From Candidatus Uhrbacteria bacterium (GTDB taxonomy: Bacteria > Patescibacteriota > Patescibacteriia > 2-12-FULL-60-25): a DNA stretch of 10,502 nucleotides. Positions 1 to 7,569 of this stretch are shown piece by piece. The stretch covers positions 1-10,502 of the forward strand of contig JAHFIO010000023.1 of the NCBI GenBank assembly GCA_023246325.1, read 5' to 3'. Each line of letters begins with the position of its first letter. Position 1 is the first letter of the stretch. Under the pieces are notes generated by a model. It saw only the letters and a list, made by a program, of their open reading frames with translations. It was not told the origin of the DNA and did no database searches. Position numbers and translations under genes: made by a program.

Positions 1-551
1 CTTGAACGATCTTTTCCAATAAGCGCACGGACAAGGGCAAATGTTTCTGTTTCAAGTGATAATAATTCTAAGCCACATTTTTTCATGAAAGCAATATATT
101 TATTTACCAACACTTTTGGGGCACCCGTCATAAGAACACGCGTCGTTTTTAATCCTGCCGCGTCTGGTTTTCCTTGGTCAATCGTTTTTGTATCAAGAGT
201 AATTTCCTCAAGCGGAACGGGAATAAGTTTTTTCGCCTGTGCCTCGATAAGACTTTTTATATCTTTTTCATTTGCGGATGGCACACTAATGATGGATGAA
301 AAAACAGATGAAATCGGCAAAGCCGCAACCGCAACCCTGGTTGTAATTTTTGCTTGTTTGAACATTTCTTTTACATGTGTGGCAACTTTTTCTGCATCTT
401 CGTCGAATACACGGTCGATAGTTGTGTCGGGCAAATCAGAATACGCATATGTTACTAAGCGCGCACGCCCTTTTTCATTAAGTAGTTCAACGAATTTTAT
501 CCCGGATTGACCTATGTCAAAACCTACATAACTTTTATCTTTTGGTTTCAT
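1..551 (-). CDS. pilM: Type IV pilus assembly protein PilM, N-terminal part (cut by left edge)
   Basis: PilM is an actin-like, nucleotide-binding cytoplasmic protein that binds PilN and links the inner-membrane PilN/PilO platform to the pilus motors. The visible 183 codons begin MKPKDKSYVGFDIG, an actin-fold phosphate-1 style start (DIGQSGIKFVEL, residues 12-23). The conserved family segment KKLIPVPLEEITLD lies at about 107-120, and LETETFALVRAL at about 166-177 matches the PilM pattern of Glu/Phe/Ala before the second half. Family members are about 350 residues, so roughly the C-terminal half lies beyond the window. The ATG at 551 is chosen because the actin-like strand starts within ten residues. 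No strong Shine-Dalgarno is seen, but a good extended -10 lies 22 nt upstream. The gene follows a terminator, so it starts its own transcription unit, probably the pilMNO cluster. The assignment rests on motif recognition and is firm at family level. Confidence 0.9.
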   Translation of the reverse strand, partial: MKPKDKSYVGFDIGQSGIKFVELLNEKGRARLVTYAYSDLPDTTIDRVFDEDAEKVATHVKEMFKQAKITTRVAVAALPISSVFSSIISVPSANEKDIKSLIEAQAKKLIPVPLEEITLDTKTIDQGKPDAAGLKTTRVLMTGAPKVLVNKYIAFMKKCGLELLSLETETFALVRALIGKDRS

Positions 552-573
552 TGAAAATAGACCCATATATTTT

Positions 574-605
574 AGTATATCATACGTTTGCGTATGTCGC
601 ATACG
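574..605 (-). promoter_or_regulatory. pilM promoter with extended -10 and three palindromic half-sites
   Basis: On the minus strand an extended -10, TGATATACT (TATACT at 579-574), lies 22 nt before the pilM ATG; no good -35 is present at 17 nt. Just upstream on the plus strand are three alternating half-sites: CATACG (581-586), CGTATG (591-596) and CATACG (600-605). They form two overlapping inverted repeats with 4- and 3-nt spacers. Half-site centres are 9-10 bp apart, about one helical turn, as for cooperative dimer binding. The third half-site abuts a copy of the dispersed 10-mer CGGCAGGATA (604-613). The promoter is supported by the consensus; the operator role is inferred. Confidence 0.6.
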
Positions 606-615
606 GCAGGATACG

Positions 616-648
616 AAATAAAAAAACCGCACTGTACAACAGGGCGGT
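616..648 (-). terminator. Rho-independent terminator after the membrane/coiled-coil gene
   Basis: Read on the minus strand, ACCGC pairs with GCGGT (648-644 with 630-626). One mismatch and a CTG/CAG extension (642-640 with 634-632) follow, with a 5-nt loop. A run of seven T, then A and TTT, comes immediately after (626-616). The stem starts 1 nt past the stop codon at 650. It cleanly separates the upstream gene from pilM. Confidence 0.88.
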
Positions 649-649
649 A

Positions 650-1384
650 TTATGGATGTCGCATCATTCGCCTATCCGTATCGGTATCGTTTTCTTCAGC
701 AACTTCTTCATCCGATTCGTGATGCGGCAATATATCTGGCTCGCGATATGAACAAGGCTCTAAACGCATACGATACATATGCACTTGTTCTTTTTCATAT
801 ACCAATGACTTCTCTACATGCTCAATATTTGTATCTAGCTTGATACGTTCAGCACGCATATCATTCAAGGCATTTTCTGAACTGTGAACTTTTTTTTCTA
901 AATCTGTTATTGCGGTGATATGATTATTTGTGTCATCAAAGCTCGTATTTTTTTGCTTTTTAGAAGCAGAGTATTCCGCATATGCTTTTTTAAAATATCC
1001 GCGTGCTTTACAAGCAAGCAATACACTGAAAAATGCACATATAATCCACGATAAAAGGCCAAAAAATCTTGGCGCAGCCGTTAGTCTTTGTTTTTCATTT
1101 GCTTGCACTAACTCAAGAAATAGTTGCGCACCTTTTTCATCAGGAATAATCAGTCCAGTTTCTGTACGAGTAAATTGCCCCTCATCAATACAAAACACTT
1201 TTTCTTCTTTACAATGAAATTCAAAAGCGAGACTTTTTTCTTTCGCAATTTGTGTTGTAATTCCGATGGCAACAGAATCAGCCGATAACCACCACCGAAA
1301 ACTGATTACCGTACTAATAGTACATACACTAACCAAAGCGCATAGAGCAATACAACGTGCTATCGTTTTTTTACTGATATTCAT
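650..1384 (-). CDS. Hypothetical membrane protein with two helices and a cytoplasmic coiled coil
   Basis: I do not recognise a family. The 244-residue protein has a hydrophobic segment at about 9-30, an extracytoplasmic stretch of about 75 residues containing two Cys (CKEEKVFC, 58-65) that could form a disulfide, and a second hydrophobic segment at about 107-126. A long charged cytoplasmic region follows, with heptad-like Leu/Ile/Val spacing at about 155-205 suggesting a coiled coil. The tail from about 218 is very acidic (ESDEEVAEENDTDTD), then RRMMRHP. The shape of two helices plus coiled coil resembles a scaffold or sensor-like membrane protein, but no catalytic motif is seen. The ATG at 1384 is preceded by GGAG with 5 nt spacing, the best Shine-Dalgarno in the window. 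The gene has its own promoter (1415-1443) and terminator (616-648), so it forms a single-gene unit between rnhA and pilM. Confidence 0.75.
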   Translation of the reverse strand: MNISKKTIARCIALCALVSVCTISTVISFRWWLSADSVAIGITTQIAKEKSLAFEFHCKEEKVFCIDEGQFTRTETGLIIPDEKGAQLFLELVQANEKQRLTAAPRFFGLLSWIICAFFSVLLACKARGYFKKAYAEYSASKKQKNTSFDDTNNHITAITDLEKKVHSSENALNDMRAERIKLDTNIEHVEKSLVYEKEQVHMYRMRLEPCSYREPDILPHHESDEEVAEENDTDTDRRMMRHP

Positions 1385-1414
1385 TTTTTCTCCATTTTCA
1401 AAAGAACCAAACTA

Positions 1415-1443
1415 TGTATACACCATTTCGTGATTTTCATCAA
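1415..1443 (-). promoter_or_regulatory. Promoter of the membrane/coiled-coil gene
   Basis: On the minus strand a -35 TTGATG (1443-1438) is followed after exactly 17 nt by a -10 TATACA (1420-1415). Each matches the sigma-70 consensus at four of six positions. The site lies between the rnhA stop (1447) and the next ATG (1384), leaving a leader of about 25 nt with GGAG. No terminator is visible between rnhA and this promoter, so read-through from the upstream operon is possible too. Confidence 0.6.
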
Positions 1444-1446
1444 GCG

Positions 1447-1869
1447 TTATCTCAATTTCTTCTTCCCACTCCCCGTATCCATCGCATCATTTGATAATCG
1501 ATCTGCATCTATATTTTTTTCACGTCGCACATGCGTATACTTCACACGAAATCCTAATAACGTTTCTAAATTTTTCAATTGCAGATATAATGGCGCGATA
1601 TTTGGATGCTTCACTTTATATTCACCTCGCGCTTGTTTCACCATCAATTCTGAATCCGCGCGAATTTCAACCGCGGTTGCTCCCAATACCAAGGCACGCT
1701 CTAATGCTAATAAAACTGCTTTATATTCTGCTTGATTATTTGTTTGTACGCCCAAATACACGGCATGTTCTTCCAATTTTCTGCCGTTTTCATCGGTGAC
1801 ATATACACCAATCCCTGCAGGACCTGGATTTCCTCGCGCACCTCCATCTGTGTATATTATGAGTTTCAT
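1447..1869 (-). CDS. rnhA: Ribonuclease HI family protein
   Basis: Cleaves the RNA strand of RNA-DNA hybrids (R-loops, Okazaki primers) in the cytoplasm. The 140-residue protein is a single RNase H type 1 domain with all expected acidic metal-binding residues: D8 in IYTDGGARGNPG, E48 in TNNQAEYKA, D72 in EIRADSELMVKQ and D123 in NIDADRLSNDA. The flexible-loop His is H113 (YTHVRREKN). The NNQAEY variant and absence of the long basic handle loop of the E. coli enzyme place it with the compact RNase HI group (YpdQ-like/archaeal style), about 130-150 residues long, so it is complete. No N-terminal hybrid-binding domain is present. It starts 24 nt after the recJ stop without a strong Shine-Dalgarno, indicating co-transcription with recJ, which fits a joint role in removing primers and processing damaged DNA. 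Confidence 0.93.
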   Translation of the reverse strand: MKLIIYTDGGARGNPGPAGIGVYVTDENGRKLEEHAVYLGVQTNNQAEYKAVLLALERALVLGATAVEIRADSELMVKQARGEYKVKHPNIAPLYLQLKNLETLLGFRVKYTHVRREKNIDADRLSNDAMDTGSGKKKLR

Positions 1870-1893
1870 ACAATTCTGATATTGCCATTACAT

Positions 1894-3630
1894 TCAATGA
1901 GATGCGCGTATATCAACAAGTTTACACTGAATATCTCGACGACCATTCCATTCATTCACACCCAACTCAAAAGCCACATCATACCGCGCTGGTTTTTGTA
2001 AATCCTCAAATCGATCTGCCATAGAAAACCCTACACATTTTAACATGCCTCCATCAGGCGAGCGAAAAGTTATTCGAATATGTTTTTTTGTTTTTCCCAT
2101 TAATAAACAATCTTGCAATGTAAGATCATATACAGCAAAAATTGGTTTACGATGTCCCTCACCATATGGTTGTAATTTTTCGCATTGATCTACGAGATCC
2201 CAATTAATTTCTTTCGCTTCCACAACCGCATCGATCGGCAGGATAGGCCCTGAAGATTTTTTCAGAATATTTTTTTCAGCATCTGCATATAATTTTTGTA
2301 ATAATTCCTGCATACGATCTGAATCCGTAAAACAAAATCCGCATGCTTGCACATGCCCACCACTACGAAGCAAAATACCTTCACCCGCGCGTTTTATGGC
2401 TGAAGTAATATCATATTCTGCAAATGATCTTCCCGAACCTATCCACTTTTCTTCGCATTTTCCAATTGCGATACAGGGCTTTCCTGTGCGCTCCATTATT
2501 TTCCCCGCAACCAATCCCACAAGCGATGGTGACCAATCGGCAGAATACAAAGCGACAACCTTTGTGTCAGAATGTGATTTCATTTGTTCATGTGCAGATA
2601 CCATCATGTCTGCAACGGTTTTTTGTCTTTGTACATTACACCGTTCTATCTGCTCACAATATATAGCTGCTTCATTTTCGTTTTCTGATAATAATAATTT
2701 CAATGCAATCTCTGCATGATCCATTCTCCCAGCAGCATTTATGCGCGGACCAATACCGAAGCCGATGGATTCAGTATCGAGCGCACCTAAAACACATCCC
2801 GCTGATTTAATAAGGGCTAATAAGCCTGGACGTCGCGTTTTATTCAATACTTTTAAACCATACGTTTCGAGCACACGATTTTCGCCGATCATCGGGACCA
2901 TATCAGTCACGGTTGCGATAGACACTAAATCCAATAACCATTTTTCACATCCATCTGAAAAAGAAATGCCATTTTTTCTCGCCTGTATCATAAGTGCACA
3001 TGCAAGTTTAAAACTCACACCTACGGCGGCGAGAAATGGAAATGGATATGTTTCATTCGGTAATCGAGGATGAATCAAAATTGCATTCGGCAGGATATCG
3101 CCAAATTCATGATGATCTACAACAATAGTATCCATGCCAAGAGATGTGGCTAATGCAATTTCATCTACACATGCAATCCCACAATCAACGGTAATAATAA
3201 GATTTGTTTTTCGATTTGCAAGAATTTGTACAGAATTCGAATTCAAACCATACCCCTCTGTATCACGATGCGGAATATAATAATCAACATGTGCTTTCAA
3301 TTCTCGTAAAACAGAAATCAATACTGCACTTCCCGTTACACCATCCGCATCATAATCACCATGCACGGTAATACGTTCAGTATTTTGAATAGCTAAAAAA
3401 ATTCTATCAACTGCATCCTGCATACGAGAAAATAAAAACGGTGAGTGGATATGCTCTTCATATGACGGTGATAAAAATGATTGTGCAGTTTCTGAGTCAA
3501 TGCCTCGCCCGGCTAATATACGTGCAGTGACAGGATGAAGTGCATGATGTGAAATAAGATCTACAACGATTTTATTGTTTATTGCGGCGTCATCCTGGCG
3601 CGAAATCCACGTTTTGTGCATAGAGGTCAT
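1894..3630 (-). CDS. recJ: Single-stranded-DNA-specific exonuclease RecJ
   Basis: 5'-to-3' single-strand DNA exonuclease used in RecFOR recombination, mismatch and base-excision repair. The 578-residue length fits the family core. A DHH domain carries the metal-binding motifs in order: HGDYDADGVTG (90-100), VDCG (148-151), DHHEFGD (172-178) and the ATVTDMVP motif with D243. GIGPRINAAGRMDHAE (292-307) is the usual RecJ linker signature. The DHHA1 domain includes GLVAGKIMERTGKP (372-385) and SGGHVQACGF (423-432). A C-terminal OB-like domain begins near LQPYGEGHRKPIF (487-499). All catalytic motifs are intact. Two starts are possible, ATG 3630 or ATG 3621 (Met4). Neither has a good Shine-Dalgarno, and 3630 is kept because it lies 18 nt after the upstream small gene, consistent with coupling. 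It sits in the murJ-lepA-recJ-rnhA run. Confidence 0.95.
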   Translation of the reverse strand: MTSMHKTWISRQDDAAINNKIVVDLISHHALHPVTARILAGRGIDSETAQSFLSPSYEEHIHSPFLFSRMQDAVDRIFLAIQNTERITVHGDYDADGVTGSAVLISVLRELKAHVDYYIPHRDTEGYGLNSNSVQILANRKTNLIITVDCGIACVDEIALATSLGMDTIVVDHHEFGDILPNAILIHPRLPNETYPFPFLAAVGVSFKLACALMIQARKNGISFSDGCEKWLLDLVSIATVTDMVPMIGENRVLETYGLKVLNKTRRPGLLALIKSAGCVLGALDTESIGFGIGPRINAAGRMDHAEIALKLLLSENENEAAIYCEQIERCNVQRQKTVADMMVSAHEQMKSHSDTKVVALYSADWSPSLVGLVAGKIMERTGKPCIAIGKCEEKWIGSGRSFAEYDITSAIKRAGEGILLRSGGHVQACGFCFTDSDRMQELLQKLYADAEKNILKKSSGPILPIDAVVEAKEINWDLVDQCEKLQPYGEGHRKPIFAVYDLTLQDCLLMGKTKKHIRITFRSPDGGMLKCVGFSMADRFEDLQKPARYDVAFELGVNEWNGRRDIQCKLVDIRASH

Positions 3631-3648
3631 GAGTTGAATACAAATTCC

Positions 3649-3744
3649 CTATCTCATATACGGCGCAACCGTGCCAAGCAGCATCACAATCGCGGCAATC
3701 ACCCCAACCACTTTCATTATTTTTTCTTTTGTTTTTTGTTTCAT
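3649..3744 (-). CDS. Small single-helix membrane peptide (31 residues)
   Basis: A 31-codon frame not usually called by gene finders. It starts with ATG 1 nt after the lepA stop (TAA T ATG) and ends with TAG 18 nt before recJ. The peptide has a strongly basic N terminus (MKQKTKEKIMK) followed by a single hydrophobic helix (VVGVIAAIVMLLGTVAP, about 12-28) and ends YMR. This is the shape of a short N-in membrane peptide. GGAGAT inside the end of lepA (3760-3755) is 10 nt upstream and could serve as ribosome site, alongside coupling to lepA termination. It resembles in general character the very short DUF-type membrane peptides of Firmicutes and Patescibacteria, but I cannot assign a family or function. 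The alternative is a chance frame in a 115-nt spacer; the amphipathic logic and exact coupling argue for a real gene. Confidence 0.6.
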   Translation of the reverse strand: MKQKTKEKIMKVVGVIAAIVMLLGTVAPYMR

Positions 3745-3745
3745 A

Positions 3746-5560
3746 TTAATTTTGATCTCCGCGTTTAAGAACTTTAATAAATACATCTTGTGGAATAGCT
3801 ACAGCTCCTACGCCCTGCTCTAACATTCTCTTTTTTCCTTTTTTCTGTTTTTGTAAGAGTTTAGATTTTCGCGTATAATCACCACCCGACATTTTTGCAA
3901 GTACATCTTTACGATACCCTGACAATCGTTCTGATGCGATTATTTTTCCTCCAATCGATGCCTGTAATTTTACCACAAATTGTTCCGGCTTCAAGGAATT
4001 TTTTAAAATTTCTACGATATCTTTCCCGCGTCTATATGCTTCATCTTCATGAATGAGTGTCGCAAATGCAGCAACTTGTTTTTCCGCTATAGAAATATTC
4101 ATGAGAACTATTGGTGCTTTTCTATAATTCGTAAACTCATAATTCAAAGATGCGTATCCTGCTGAAGCGGATTTAAGACGATCATGAAAATCCACAATAA
4201 CAGATGAAAGAGGCATTTTAAAATGTAAAACCGCCCGTGTCGTATCATAATAATCTGTTGTTGTATATTCACCACGACGATCCGTCACCAAGGACATAAT
4301 ATTACCGATATATTCTGATGGACATACAATATCAACCAACACCCAAGGTTCACGTGCTTCTTCTATATGGGCAGGATCTGGAAATGCTTGCGGCGAAGTA
4401 ATAATATCCTCTTCTCCATTTGTTAGCCTTACTTCATACGCAACCGATGGTGTTGTAACAACCACTTCCATATTGTGCTCACGACGCAAACGTTCTTGAA
4501 CAATTTCTAAATGCAACATGCCAAGCAATCCACATCTAAAACCAAACCCAAGTGCTGTTGAATGTTCAGGTTCAAATTGCAAAGCAGCATCAGATAATTT
4601 TAATTTTAAAATTGCATCGCGTAATTTTTCATATTCATTACCTTCGCGTGGAAAAATACCTGCATATACCATAGGTCGTACTTCTTTATATCCAGGCATG
4701 GCTTCAGTTTCTGCATGTTGAGATGCATGCACAATAGTATCCCCAACACGCACAATTGAAATATCTTTTAATCCCGTAACAATATACCCAATCTCGCCCG
4801 TCTCTACTGTTTGCAATGCAATAGGTTGCGGTTTCAAAAATCCAACTTCAAGCGCATCGCCATATCCTGCCGTAGCTTTAAAATACAGTTTATCGTTTTT
4901 TGAAACACGGCCATCAATGGAACGAATATACGCAATAACACCTTTATATTCATCATATTTAGAATCGAAAATAACGGCACGGAACGGTTTACTATCTGAT
5001 CCAGTGGGAGGCTTCACATCTTTCACGACTCGCTCCAAAATTTCCGAAACACCTGCGCCGGTTTTACCAGAAGCAAGAATAATTTCTTCTCTCGTACAAC
5101 CAATCAAACGCATCAATTCTTCCGCGCGACGCTCCACATCTGCATTTGGTAAATCAATTTTATTCAGAATAGGAATGATGGCAAGATCTTGATCAAGAGC
5201 AAGATATAAATTTGCAATCGTTTGTGCCTGCACACCTTGTGTTGAATCAACAAGTAAAATCGCACCTTCAACACTCGCTAGTGAACGTGAAACTTCATAT
5301 GTAAAATCTACATGTCCAGGCGTATCAATTAAATTCAGTTGATATTCTTGACCATCATGTGCTGTATACAACATTCGTGCGGGTTGCAATTTTATTGTAA
5401 TTCCACGCTCTCGTTCAAGATCCATCGTATCAAGCATCTGTGATTGTAATTTACGCTTTTCAACCGTACCCGTTATTTCTAAAAGTCTATCAGCGAGAGT
5501 TGATTTACCATGATCTATATGTGCAATAATGCAAAAATTGCGTATCCTTTTTTGATCCAT
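3746..5560 (-). CDS. lepA: Elongation factor 4 (LepA), ribosomal GTPase
   Basis: Translational GTPase that binds the ribosome, promotes back-translocation in vitro and helps 30S biogenesis. Numbered from the chosen ATG (604 residues), the G motifs are AHIDHGKS (13-20), RGIT (52-55), DTPGH (79-83), NKID (133-136) and ASGKTG (163-168). The EF-G-like domains II, III and V follow, and the LepA-specific C-terminal domain ends with GGDYTRKSKLL, QKQKKGKKRM and IPQDVFIKVLK. Length is close to the usual 600. A GTG at 5602 would add 14 residues and overlap the murJ stop by 4 nt (GTGA). I prefer ATG 5560 because LepA proteins normally begin a few residues before IRNFxIIAHIDHGKS, and AGG lies 4 nt upstream. 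G5 reads SGK rather than SAK, a mild variation. The gene is co-directional with murJ and coupled to the small peptide gene downstream. Confidence 0.96.
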   Translation of the reverse strand: MDQKRIRNFCIIAHIDHGKSTLADRLLEITGTVEKRKLQSQMLDTMDLERERGITIKLQPARMLYTAHDGQEYQLNLIDTPGHVDFTYEVSRSLASVEGAILLVDSTQGVQAQTIANLYLALDQDLAIIPILNKIDLPNADVERRAEELMRLIGCTREEIILASGKTGAGVSEILERVVKDVKPPTGSDSKPFRAVIFDSKYDEYKGVIAYIRSIDGRVSKNDKLYFKATAGYGDALEVGFLKPQPIALQTVETGEIGYIVTGLKDISIVRVGDTIVHASQHAETEAMPGYKEVRPMVYAGIFPREGNEYEKLRDAILKLKLSDAALQFEPEHSTALGFGFRCGLLGMLHLEIVQERLRREHNMEVVVTTPSVAYEVRLTNGEEDIITSPQAFPDPAHIEEAREPWVLVDIVCPSEYIGNIMSLVTDRRGEYTTTDYYDTTRAVLHFKMPLSSVIVDFHDRLKSASAGYASLNYEFTNYRKAPIVLMNISIAEKQVAAFATLIHEDEAYRRGKDIVEILKNSLKPEQFVVKLQASIGGKIIASERLSGYRKDVLAKMSGGDYTRKSKLLQKQKKGKKRMLEQGVGAVAIPQDVFIKVLKRGDQN

Positions 5561-5598
5561 ATTACCTGCATCTTGCCTTAGTATGCAGGATTTGGCAA

Positions 5599-7236
5599 TC
5601 ACGATATCCCTTGAACTTCCTCTGCACCTGCAATAGGAATATCTGATTTCATTCGTAATCTACGTATGGCATGCATCATCTCCCCCATTTCTTCAATGCG
5701 CAATATATGTGCGATAAATAAAAACATTCCACATCCTGCCATGGTCGCAGTAATTGCTTGAAGCGCTACTTGTATAAACGTATGCAACGGATATATGGTC
5801 CCAACTATTTGTCTGCATGCATATCCAACAATCAACATGGCGCTAGAAGCTACACTCGTTAATAGCACGAACCATAAAAAACGAGGCCGTAGGGCAGGAT
5901 GCGTATGAATCCACATACTATATAACAATCCTACGTTCACCCAAGATGAAATAGTGAATGCAGATGCTAGTCCTAAAACACCGAAAGTGCGATACGAAAA
6001 AAATGCTATGAGGACATTTGTGAGCTCTGCACACAGAATTGAAATAAGTGGCGTACGTGAATCCTGATATGCGTAAAAAGCGCGTGCGAATAATGGAATA
6101 AGTGCTTGGGCAGGTAAAGATATAACAAAAATACCTAAAACATTTGCCGTACGAACAGTGTCATCCCAATCAAATGATCCTGCCCCTAAAACTAATCGAA
6201 CAATTTGCGCACGCAATAATAAAAATAAAACCGTTATTGGAATAATAATAAATAAAATTTTTCTTACCGTATGTTCTAGGTGGTGCAAAAATGCCGTAAC
6301 ATCTTTCTTCGTTGCAGACAGTGCGAACAATGGGAATACAGCCACCGCATATGACACACCAATAATACCAACAGGAAATGATTGCAAATTATTTGCGAGA
6401 TTCATGATAGATACGGATCCTGCTGATAAATAAGAAGCGAACCCGGTCAAAAAAACTAAATTTACTTGCGATATAGCAAGGCCAATGGTACGCGGCGCCA
6501 TAAGAAGTGAAATTTTATGTAAACCAGGATTTGAAAAAGACGGCCACGGCAAAATGCCGATTCCCATAGGCCATGCAACAATAGCTTGAATAAAAAAATG
6601 TAAAAACGCACCAATGATAACACCATATGCAACACCTTCAATGCCACACAATTGTGATAAAACAACCGCACCAAAAATAATTCCGCAATTATAAAAAATT
6701 GGTGCAATACTAAACGCAAAAAATCTTCTCGTCGTTTGTAATACACCGCCCATAATACCGCTGAGCCCCATAAAAAATGGTGAAAGCAACATAATGCGAG
6801 TCAGGTGAATAGTCGTAGACATTTTTTCAGGATCGAATCCTGGCGTAATGAGCGGAATAATATACGGTGCTATGAAAAATAACACTATGCAAAAAAATAC
6901 AAGAAGTGTTCCGAGCGTAGAAATGACATGTCCAACCAATTTCCAGGCTTCATCTTTTGATTTTGTAGCTAGATATTCTGCAAAAACAGGAATGAATCCA
7001 GCTGACAATGCACCAAGGATCAATAAATTATACAGCATATCGGGCAAACGAAATGCTGCATAATACGTATCAAGTGCAGACCCCGCGCCAAATGTTGATG
7101 CGAGAACTCTATCTCGTAGCACACCAATAACACGAGAAGCAAACGATGCAGATGCAATAATAATCGCTGCGGTTGTGACACCATTTGTTTCTGATGTCCA
7201 GATTTTTTTAAATGTTTGGATCATATCTCGTGTCAC
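5599..7236 (-). CDS. murJ: Lipid II flippase MurJ (MviN family)
   Basis: Flips the peptidoglycan precursor lipid II across the cytoplasmic membrane (MOP superfamily). The 545-residue polytopic protein shows about 14 hydrophobic segments. The family N-terminal signature is clear: ASRVIGVLRDRVLASTFGAG (33-52), with conserved Arg35 and Arg41. ALDTYYAAFRLPD (54-66, Asp56) and GALSAGFIPVFAEYL (75-89) follow. The LPDMLYN form resembles Gram-positive MurJ rather than the LPNLLRR of E. coli. FARAFYAYQDSRTPL (about residues 383-397) is the conserved cytoplasmic segment of the C half. Start: GTG 7236, 6 nt after the Rieske gene stop, or ATG 7224 (Met5); the spacing of AGGG and GAG does not decide. It precedes lepA and follows a glycosyltransferase and Rieske gene, so envelope and translation genes share a transcript. 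It implies a peptidoglycan-making cell. Confidence 0.93.
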   Translation of the reverse strand: MTRDMIQTFKKIWTSETNGVTTAAIIIASASFASRVIGVLRDRVLASTFGAGSALDTYYAAFRLPDMLYNLLILGALSAGFIPVFAEYLATKSKDEAWKLVGHVISTLGTLLVFFCIVLFFIAPYIIPLITPGFDPEKMSTTIHLTRIMLLSPFFMGLSGIMGGVLQTTRRFFAFSIAPIFYNCGIIFGAVVLSQLCGIEGVAYGVIIGAFLHFFIQAIVAWPMGIGILPWPSFSNPGLHKISLLMAPRTIGLAISQVNLVFLTGFASYLSAGSVSIMNLANNLQSFPVGIIGVSYAVAVFPLFALSATKKDVTAFLHHLEHTVRKILFIIIPITVLFLLLRAQIVRLVLGAGSFDWDDTVRTANVLGIFVISLPAQALIPLFARAFYAYQDSRTPLISILCAELTNVLIAFFSYRTFGVLGLASAFTISSWVNVGLLYSMWIHTHPALRPRFLWFVLLTSVASSAMLIVGYACRQIVGTIYPLHTFIQVALQAITATMAGCGMFLFIAHILRIEEMGEMMHAIRRLRMKSDIPIAGAEEVQGIS

Positions 7237-7242
7237 GCCCTA

Positions 7243-7569
7243 TTATGCAAAGGCATCAAACATTTCCCACAAAACAAATACATTTCCATTTTCTATTTTT
7301 ATTTCTAATGGGGGTAAATATGATCCCTCTGGCGCTTGCCCGCACAAACGCGCCCCCGTACATGGATCAAATTCCGCATGATGCATGCGACAATGCAATA
7401 CATCCCCCTGCAAATCAGTTGTTCCCCCCATATGTGTACATGCATTTTCATATGCTTTTAAAATACCAGCATCATTATATATGATTCCTTTTCGGGGCCC
7501 AAAATTAAATTGCTTCGCCTGACCTTCACCTAATGATCCTTCTGGCATAACCAATATTGTATGCATCAT
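7243..7569 (-). CDS. Rieske [2Fe-2S] ferredoxin-like protein
   Basis: Small soluble electron carrier or redox subunit. The 108-residue protein is a single Rieske domain with both cluster ligand pairs: C44-T-H46 (ACTHMGGT) and C60-x2-H63 (HCRMHHAEFD), 13 residues apart. It then has FDPCTGARLCG, PLEIKIENGNVFV and the typical GxxxxxPP loop. The ligand spacing fits Rieske-type ferredoxins and NirD-like small subunits rather than the membrane-bound cytochrome bc1 type; no transmembrane anchor or signal peptide is seen. It starts with ATG overlapping the glycosyltransferase stop (ATGA), a translational-coupling arrangement, and ends 6 nt before murJ. No oxygenase, reductase or nitrite reductase partner is in view, so the electron donor and acceptor are unknown. 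A second ATG directly follows the first and either may be used. Confidence 0.85.
   Translation of the reverse strand: MMHTILVMPEGSLGEGQAKQFNFGPRKGIIYNDAGILKAYENACTHMGGTTDLQGDVLHCRMHHAEFDPCTGARLCGQAPEGSYLPPLEIKIENGNVFVLWEMFDAFA

Noticed and set aside
652..1217. Open plus-strand frames opposite the membrane/coiled-coil gene.
   Set aside because: They lack start signals and family resemblance, and the minus frame has promoter, ribosome site, membrane helices and terminator; the plus frames are antisense shadows.
3631..3745. The lepA-recJ spacer as a possible small RNA or terminator.
   Set aside because: No stable GC-rich hairpin with a T-run is visible on the minus strand; the coding frame explains the spacer better.
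5561..5602. GTG start for lepA overlapping the murJ stop by 4 nt.
   Set aside because: It would add 14 residues not typical of LepA, while ATG 5560 has AGG at good spacing and gives the usual N terminus. The GTG form cannot be fully excluded.
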